Assembly (NCBI GenBank): GCA_046081125.1
Contig: JBJTVH010000133.1
Coordinates: forward strand, 1 to 34,315
DNA from: JBEIFW01 sp046081125
Lineage (GTDB): Bacteria; Actinomycetota; Acidimicrobiia; Acidimicrobiales; Ilumatobacteraceae
Direction of reading: 5' to 3'
DNA: 34,315 nucleotides
The notes beneath the pieces were generated by a model. That model saw only the letters and a program-made list of their open reading frames with translations, was not told the DNA's origin and searched no databases. Positions 30,686 to 34,315 of the stretch are shown here, one piece after another (positions within the stretch are counted from its first letter, which is position 1; every line of letters begins with the position of its first letter). A program made the position numbers and the translations under genes.

Positions 30686-31473
30686 GCACGGTCCGCACCG
30701 AACGGCTCGAAGGCCCGACCCCGGATGCCGGCATCCTCGTCGTCACCATCGACCGACCGGAGGTCCGCAACGCCGTCGACCGGCCGACCGCCGAGGCGCT
30801 CGCCGCCGCCTTCCGAACCTTCGACGGCGACGACACCGTTTCCGTCGCCGTGCTCACCGGCGCACGGGGCACGTTCTGCGCCGGCGCCGACCTGAAGGCG
30901 GTGACCGCCGGACGAGGCAACCGGGTGGACGCCGACGTCGCAGCGGACGGACCGATGGGTCCCACCCGAATGGTGCTCTCCAAACCGGTGATCGCCGCGG
31001 TCGAAGGCCACGCCGTCGCCGGAGGTCTGGAGCTGGCGGCGTGGTGCGACCTGCGGGTGGCAGCGCGCGACGCCGTGTTCGGGGTGTACTGCCGGCGCTG
31101 GGGCGTTCCGCTCGTCGACGGCGGCACCGTCCGGCTGCCGAGGCTCATCGGCCACTCCCATGCGCTCGACCTGATCCTCACCGGCCGCGGGGTCTCGGGC
31201 GACGAAGCCCATGCCATGGGGCTCGCCAACCGTCTCGTCGAGCCTGGCGACGCGCTCGACGCAGCGATCGACCTCGCCCGCCGTCTGGCCGGCTTCCCGC
31301 AGGCGTGCCTGCGCGCCGATCGCCGCTCGAGCTACGACCAGTGGGATCTGGCGCTCCCCGACGCGCTCGCCCACGAGACCGCCTTGGGTCGAGCCGTGAT
31401 CGCCTCCGGTGAGACGGCCGCCGGAGCCGCCCGGTTCGCTGCGGGCGCAGGCCGGGGCGGATCGTTCGACTGA
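30682..31473 (+). CDS. Enoyl-CoA hydratase/isomerase (crotonase) family protein
   Basis: A 263-residue crotonase-fold enzyme. Seen: TIDRPEVRNAVD at the start, the first oxyanion-hole segment FCAGADLKAV, the second segment EGHAVAGGLELAAWCDLRVA with Glu117 in the first catalytic-Glu position, and GVPLVDGGTVRLPRLIGHS. The second hydratase Glu is replaced: the segment FGVYCRRWGVPL has Cys137 there. By family knowledge an enzyme keeping only one Glu may act as an isomerase, hydrolase or weak hydratase, so the reaction is open. GTG 30682 has GGAAG 8 bases upstream and overlaps the short leader frame in GTGA. Confidence 0.9.
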   Translation: MSTVRTERLEGPTPDAGILVVTIDRPEVRNAVDRPTAEALAAAFRTFDGDDTVSVAVLTGARGTFCAGADLKAVTAGRGNRVDADVAADGPMGPTRMVLSKPVIAAVEGHAVAGGLELAAWCDLRVAARDAVFGVYCRRWGVPLVDGGTVRLPRLIGHSHALDLILTGRGVSGDEAHAMGLANRLVEPGDALDAAIDLARRLAGFPQACLRADRRSSYDQWDLALPDALAHETALGRAVIASGETAAGAARFAAGAGRGGSFD

Positions 31474-31490
31474 ACCGGCGGCGCCTCGCC

Positions 31491-32903
31491 TCAGGCTTCC
31501 CGGGCCCAGAGCCGCTCGACGAGCCGGCCGGCCCGGGCCTCGATCGCCGCCATGGCGTCGAGCACCGTGTCCTCCCGGTACCGGCGCCCGACGAGTTGCA
31601 CCCCGGCGGGGAGACCGTCGACGAGATCCACCGGGACGACGCCGGCCGGTAGGCCCAGCACGTTGAACCCGTAGGAGTAGATGGCCGCCTCGAGCAGGTC
31701 GCGCCCGCCCTGCGGGGTGGTGTCGACGTCGTGCGGATAGGTGGCGCGCAGGCAGAACGGGGTGAGCACGAGCGGCACCCGGTCGAGGAACGTCGTCCAG
31801 CGGCGCAACAGGCCGGTGCGCTCCGCGAGCGCCGATGCGTAGCCCGAGAGGTCGAGCACCTCACCCATGGCGAAGTAGGTGTCGAAGACACCCTGCAGTT
31901 CCTCGCTGCCGTAGGCCCGAACGATCGGGTCGAGGCTGAGGCGCATCTCGGTGGCACCGGCGGTAAACCAGAGCCGCGCGGCGTCGATGATCGGCGGCGG
32001 TGGCTCGTCGATCACCTCGTACCCCGCGTCAGCGAGGAGGCCGGCGGCCCGATCGACGAGCGCTGCGATCCCGGGATGCACGGGGTAGCCGTGGGTCTCG
32101 CGAGCGACCGCCACCCGGATCGGGCCGTCCAGCGGCGCACCGCTGAACGGAGCGGGCACCCACCACGGGTCGCGGGGGTCGCCCTGGGCCATCACCTCGG
32201 TTCCGAGCCGGACGTCGGCCACCGAGCGGGCGATCACACCCTGGCTCGACATGAGCGAGGACAGCAGTGGGCGTTCGGCCGTCGCGCTCGGGTTGAACGC
32301 CGGCACCCGTCCCTGGGTGGGCTTGATGCTCGTCACCCCGTTGCAGAACGACGGGAACCGCAACGAGCCACCGATGTCGTTGCCGTGGTGCAACGGCCCC
32401 AGACCCGCAGCGGCGGCCGACCCTGCTCCTCCCGAGGAGCCCCCGGCCGACGCGTCCGGGTCCCACGGGTTCCAGGTGCGACCCCGCAGTGGGTTCCAGG
32501 TGGTGGCCCGCATCGACACCTCAGGCGTGTTGGTGCGCCCGACCAGGATGCCACCGGCGCGCCGCAGGTTGGCCACGACCGGCGAGTCCTGCGAGGCGAT
32601 CAGGTCGGCGAGCACCGCAAGGCCGTTCGGCGTGGCCTGACCGGCGACGTCGATGTTCTCCTTGATGGTGAACGGCACACCATGGAGCGGACCGGGCACG
32701 GCACCCGCGGCCAGCGCCCGGTCGGCCGCCGCAGCGGCCGCCTGGGCCGCATCGGCGCACTCGACCGTCACGGCGTTGAGGCGCGGGTTGGCCTGCGCGA
32801 TGCGGTCGAGCACGGCGGCGGTGGCCTCGACGCACGAGATCTCCCGGGACCGGATGGCTGCGGCGAGCCGCGTCGCGTCCCACTGCCAGAGTTGTTCCCC
32901 CAT
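31491..32903 (-). CDS. Amidase (amidase-signature family)
   Basis: A 470-residue amidase-signature hydrolase with the complete Ser-cisSer-Lys triad: Lys81 in PFTIKEN, Ser157 in AGGSSGGA, and nucleophile Ser180 in DIGGSLRFP. Supporting motifs are GPLHGVPF, TNTPEVS, GVTSIKPTQGRVP and, near the C-terminus, NVLGLPAGVVPV with PAGVQLVGR. No signal peptide. Related enzymes hydrolyse amides such as indoleacetamide, nicotinamide-like or acylamino substrates; specificity cannot be read. It is distinct from GatA, because no GatB/C genes are near and the sequence is the generic type. ATG 32903 lies 9 bases after the upstream hydrolase stop and 6 bases after TAGCCT. Confidence 0.92.
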   Translation of the reverse strand: MGEQLWQWDATRLAAAIRSREISCVEATAAVLDRIAQANPRLNAVTVECADAAQAAAAAADRALAAGAVPGPLHGVPFTIKENIDVAGQATPNGLAVLADLIASQDSPVVANLRRAGGILVGRTNTPEVSMRATTWNPLRGRTWNPWDPDASAGGSSGGAGSAAAAGLGPLHHGNDIGGSLRFPSFCNGVTSIKPTQGRVPAFNPSATAERPLLSSLMSSQGVIARSVADVRLGTEVMAQGDPRDPWWVPAPFSGAPLDGPIRVAVARETHGYPVHPGIAALVDRAAGLLADAGYEVIDEPPPPIIDAARLWFTAGATEMRLSLDPIVRAYGSEELQGVFDTYFAMGEVLDLSGYASALAERTGLLRRWTTFLDRVPLVLTPFCLRATYPHDVDTTPQGGRDLLEAAIYSYGFNVLGLPAGVVPVDLVDGLPAGVQLVGRRYREDTVLDAMAAIEARAGRLVERLWAREA

Positions 32904-32909
32904 GGCCGC

Positions 32910-32915
32910 AGGCTA
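32910..32915 (-). promoter_or_regulatory. -10 element TAGCCT, overlapping upstream stop codon
   Basis: On the minus strand TAGCCT ends 6 bases before the amidase ATG, and its first three bases are the TAG stop of the dienelactone hydrolase gene. The amidase can therefore be transcribed on its own in a leaderless form. Confidence 0.45.
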
Positions 32916-33671
32916 GGCGGCGAGCTTCTCCCGGAAGAACGAGATCGTGCGGGCAACCGCTTCGTCGTCCCGGTGCTCGGTGACGACGGAGTGCTTCGAG
33001 CCGGGCAGTTCGATGGCCTCGAACCGCTCGCCCAAGAGGCGGCGGAGGGTCTCGAATCGGGTACCGACCGCTTTGTCGCCGGTGTAGCGGAGGCCGAGCA
33101 CGTCGCACCCGGCCGCAACCCGCTCCACCACCCGATCGAGATCCTCCGGCGACAGGCCGAGGTCGGCGGCCCGTCGCCGGCCGACCGCCATCGGCAACGA
33201 CGGCTGCGACAGCACGGGCGCGACCGTGTGGTCGTCGAGCAGCATCGCGAGGGCGAACCCGCCGGTGAAGCACATCCCGATGGCGCCGACCCCAGGGCCC
33301 CCGCATTCCCGGTGGAGCTCGGCGGCCAGCGCCCGGCACCACGTGGTCGCCGGCGAGGTCCGCCCGATGGCGAGGGCGTGGAACTCCGAGGACACGCAGC
33401 CCTTGAGGAGCGAACCGAGCAGGTAGCCCCGCGTCGGGGCCCGCCCCGGGGTGCCGAACAACGACGGGCAGACGACCGTGAATCCGGCGTCGGCCACTTC
33501 GTTCGCGTACCCCGCGACCCGTGGTGTGAGGCCCGGCATCTCGTGGATGACGATCACGCCCGGACCGGAGCCTCGCCGGTAGGTGTCGTGGGTGACCCCG
33601 GCATGGGTGAACGAGCCGCGCACGAACCCCGCAAGGGGATCGCCGGAGCCGGCGGAAGGACGGTCGGTCAT
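32913..33671 (-). CDS. Dienelactone hydrolase family protein
   Basis: A 252-residue alpha/beta hydrolase of the DLH type. Seen: VIVIHEMPGL with the conserved Glu, GFTVVCPSLFG, nucleophile Cys134 in GMCFTGGFAL (G-x-C-x-x-G-G), Asp199 in YTGDKAVG and His227 in GSKHSVVTEH. This Cys-Asp-His triad matches carboxymethylenebutenolidase, which acts in chlorocatechol breakdown, but many family members have other esters as substrate. ATG 33671 overlaps the phosphotransferase stop in ATGA, so the two are translated together. Confidence 0.92.
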   Translation of the reverse strand: MTDRPSAGSGDPLAGFVRGSFTHAGVTHDTYRRGSGPGVIVIHEMPGLTPRVAGYANEVADAGFTVVCPSLFGTPGRAPTRGYLLGSLLKGCVSSEFHALAIGRTSPATTWCRALAAELHRECGGPGVGAIGMCFTGGFALAMLLDDHTVAPVLSQPSLPMAVGRRRAADLGLSPEDLDRVVERVAAGCDVLGLRYTGDKAVGTRFETLRRLLGERFEAIELPGSKHSVVTEHRDDEAVARTISFFREKLAA

Positions 33672-34315
33672 GCCCCCAAGCGTCGCACGGCGGCGAGGGC
33701 GGACTCGGCGAGCCGCTCGACCCCAGCCTTGAAGCCGGCCACCTGCTCCGGGTCGGCGTCTCCCATCACCCCGTGCAGGTAGCGGGCGTAGACGCCTTCG
33801 GAGATCACCGCCAGGCGGAACGACGAAAAGGCCCGGTAGTAGTCGATCTCGCTCGTGTCCCGGCCCGTGCGCGCCGCGTAGCGGTCCACGAGCTCCTGGT
33901 AGTACGGGAACCCGGGTAGCCCGGATGGGTCGTTCGTGCGAGTCTGCTCCTCGCCCGGATCGCACCAGTACACCCCGAGGTACCCGACGTCGGCGAGCGG
34001 ATCGCCGAGCGTGCACAGCTCCCAGTCGAGCACCGCTGCGATCCGCCCCGAAGCGACGTCGGACAGGCAGTTGCCAAGTCGGTAGTCGCCATGCGCGATC
34101 GTGACGCCCTGCTGCACCGGGATCCGCGCCGCCAGCCGGGTCCGGACCTCCTCGATCGCCGGGAGCTCCCGGGTCTTGGAGTTCTCCCACTGCTTGGACC
34201 AGCGGGCGAGTTGGCGCTCTACGTACCCCCCGCGCTTGGCCAGATCGCCGAGGCCGACGGCGTCGATGTCGACGGCGTGCAGCTCGGCGAGGACGTCGAC
34301 GAGGTCGAATCCGAG
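33668..34315 (-). CDS. APH-type phosphotransferase, N-terminus beyond window
   Basis: The C-terminal 215 residues of an aminoglycoside-phosphotransferase-fold kinase. The frame is open from the window edge. Seen: VDVLAELHAVD, WENSKTRELPAIEEV, catalytic loop IAHGDYRLGN (H-x-D-x-x-x-x-N), metal motif AVLDWELCTLGDPLADV, then DYYRAFSSFRLAVI. The pattern LDWE-x-C-T-x-GDP is that of the group found with acyl-CoA dehydrogenases (ACAD10-like), whose substrates may be hydroxyacyl compounds rather than antibiotics. It overlaps the dienelactone hydrolase gene by four bases (ATGA), suggesting a shared catabolic operon that continues past the window. Confidence 0.92.
   Translation of the reverse strand, partial: LGFDLVDVLAELHAVDIDAVGLGDLAKRGGYVERQLARWSKQWENSKTRELPAIEEVRTRLAARIPVQQGVTIAHGDYRLGNCLSDVASGRIAAVLDWELCTLGDPLADVGYLGVYWCDPGEEQTRTNDPSGLPGFPYYQELVDRYAARTGRDTSEIDYYRAFSSFRLAVISEGVYARYLHGVMGDADPEQVAGFKAGVERLAESALAAVRRLGA

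Noticed and set aside
28002..31229. A 1075-codon open frame on the minus strand
   Set aside because: It is antisense to the fused spermidine-synthase-like gene and crotonase; its translation is Arg/Gly/His-rich with no domain. High-G+C DNA keeps the opposite frame free of stops.
31731..33782. A 683-codon open frame on the plus strand
   Set aside because: Antisense to the amidase and dienelactone hydrolase genes, whose catalytic residues are all in the minus-strand frames.

Overview
The window is about 34 kb of very G+C-rich chromosomal DNA. The gene content points to an actinomycete, probably class Acidimicrobiia or a close relative. This is inferred from the mix of a K+-independent H+-pumping pyrophosphatase, a twin-arginine surface protein of a type I associate with that class, zinc-ribbon/beta-propeller proteins, many GTG starts, and frequent leaderless promoters. 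No rRNA, tRNA or CRISPR array was seen. Thirty-one protein genes (two cut by the window edges, one broken) are supported, plus two very short reading frames.

Layout. 1-5.7 kb: the 3' part of hppA, a perfect bidirectional hairpin terminator, an MFS transporter divergent from a DedA protein, an unrecognised Trp-rich protein divergent from an SCP2-like protein, and an atypical Fpg/MutM-like glycosylase coupled to the SCP2 gene. 5.7-8.6 kb: an accessory island holding a serine recombinase with its DNA-binding middle deleted, an A+T-richer stretch with operator-like repeats, a Fic AMP-transferase with a C-terminal winged helix, and an unassignable gap. 8.6-16.3 kb: six genes in a row on the minus strand, in transcription order purH, metF, a GAF-GGDEF protein, an OafA-like acyltransferase with an SGNH domain, mdh, and an OFA/MCT-type MFS transporter overlapping mdh. 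16.3-22.3 kb: a small membrane protein with a polyproline tail converging on a zinc-ribbon/PQQ-propeller protein, then a stand-alone B12-binding protein with sucC and sucD, a membrane-anchored Rieske-like protein without Fe-S ligands, and a frameshifted Tat-exported surface protein. 22.3-34.3 kb: cytochrome P450, GNAT acetyltransferase, MBL-fold hydrolase, pcrA/uvrD, SDR, a fused membrane/spermidine-synthase-like protein, crotonase, amidase, dienelactone hydrolase and a partial APH-type phosphotransferase.

How they fit together. Core metabolism is represented by purine and one-carbon synthesis (purH, metF) and by the succinyl-CoA/TCA node (B12 subunit, sucCD, mdh). Surface and membrane functions are represented by the acyltransferase/SGNH protein, DedA, HppA and the transporters. 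The right-hand third looks catabolic: P450, crotonase, SDR, amidase, dienelactone hydrolase and an acyl-CoA-dehydrogenase-associated type of kinase suggest breakdown of lipid, sterol or aromatic compounds, although no substrate can be read from sequence.

A recurring feature is a -10-like hexamer (nAnnnT) exactly six bases before the start codon at nine genes, as expected for leaderless mRNAs. It supports several of the start choices made here. I found no clear new multi-gene defence or biosynthetic system. The best candidates for novelty are the Fic/recombinase island with its repeats, the SCP2 and Fpg-like coupled pair, and the ligandless Rieske-like protein.
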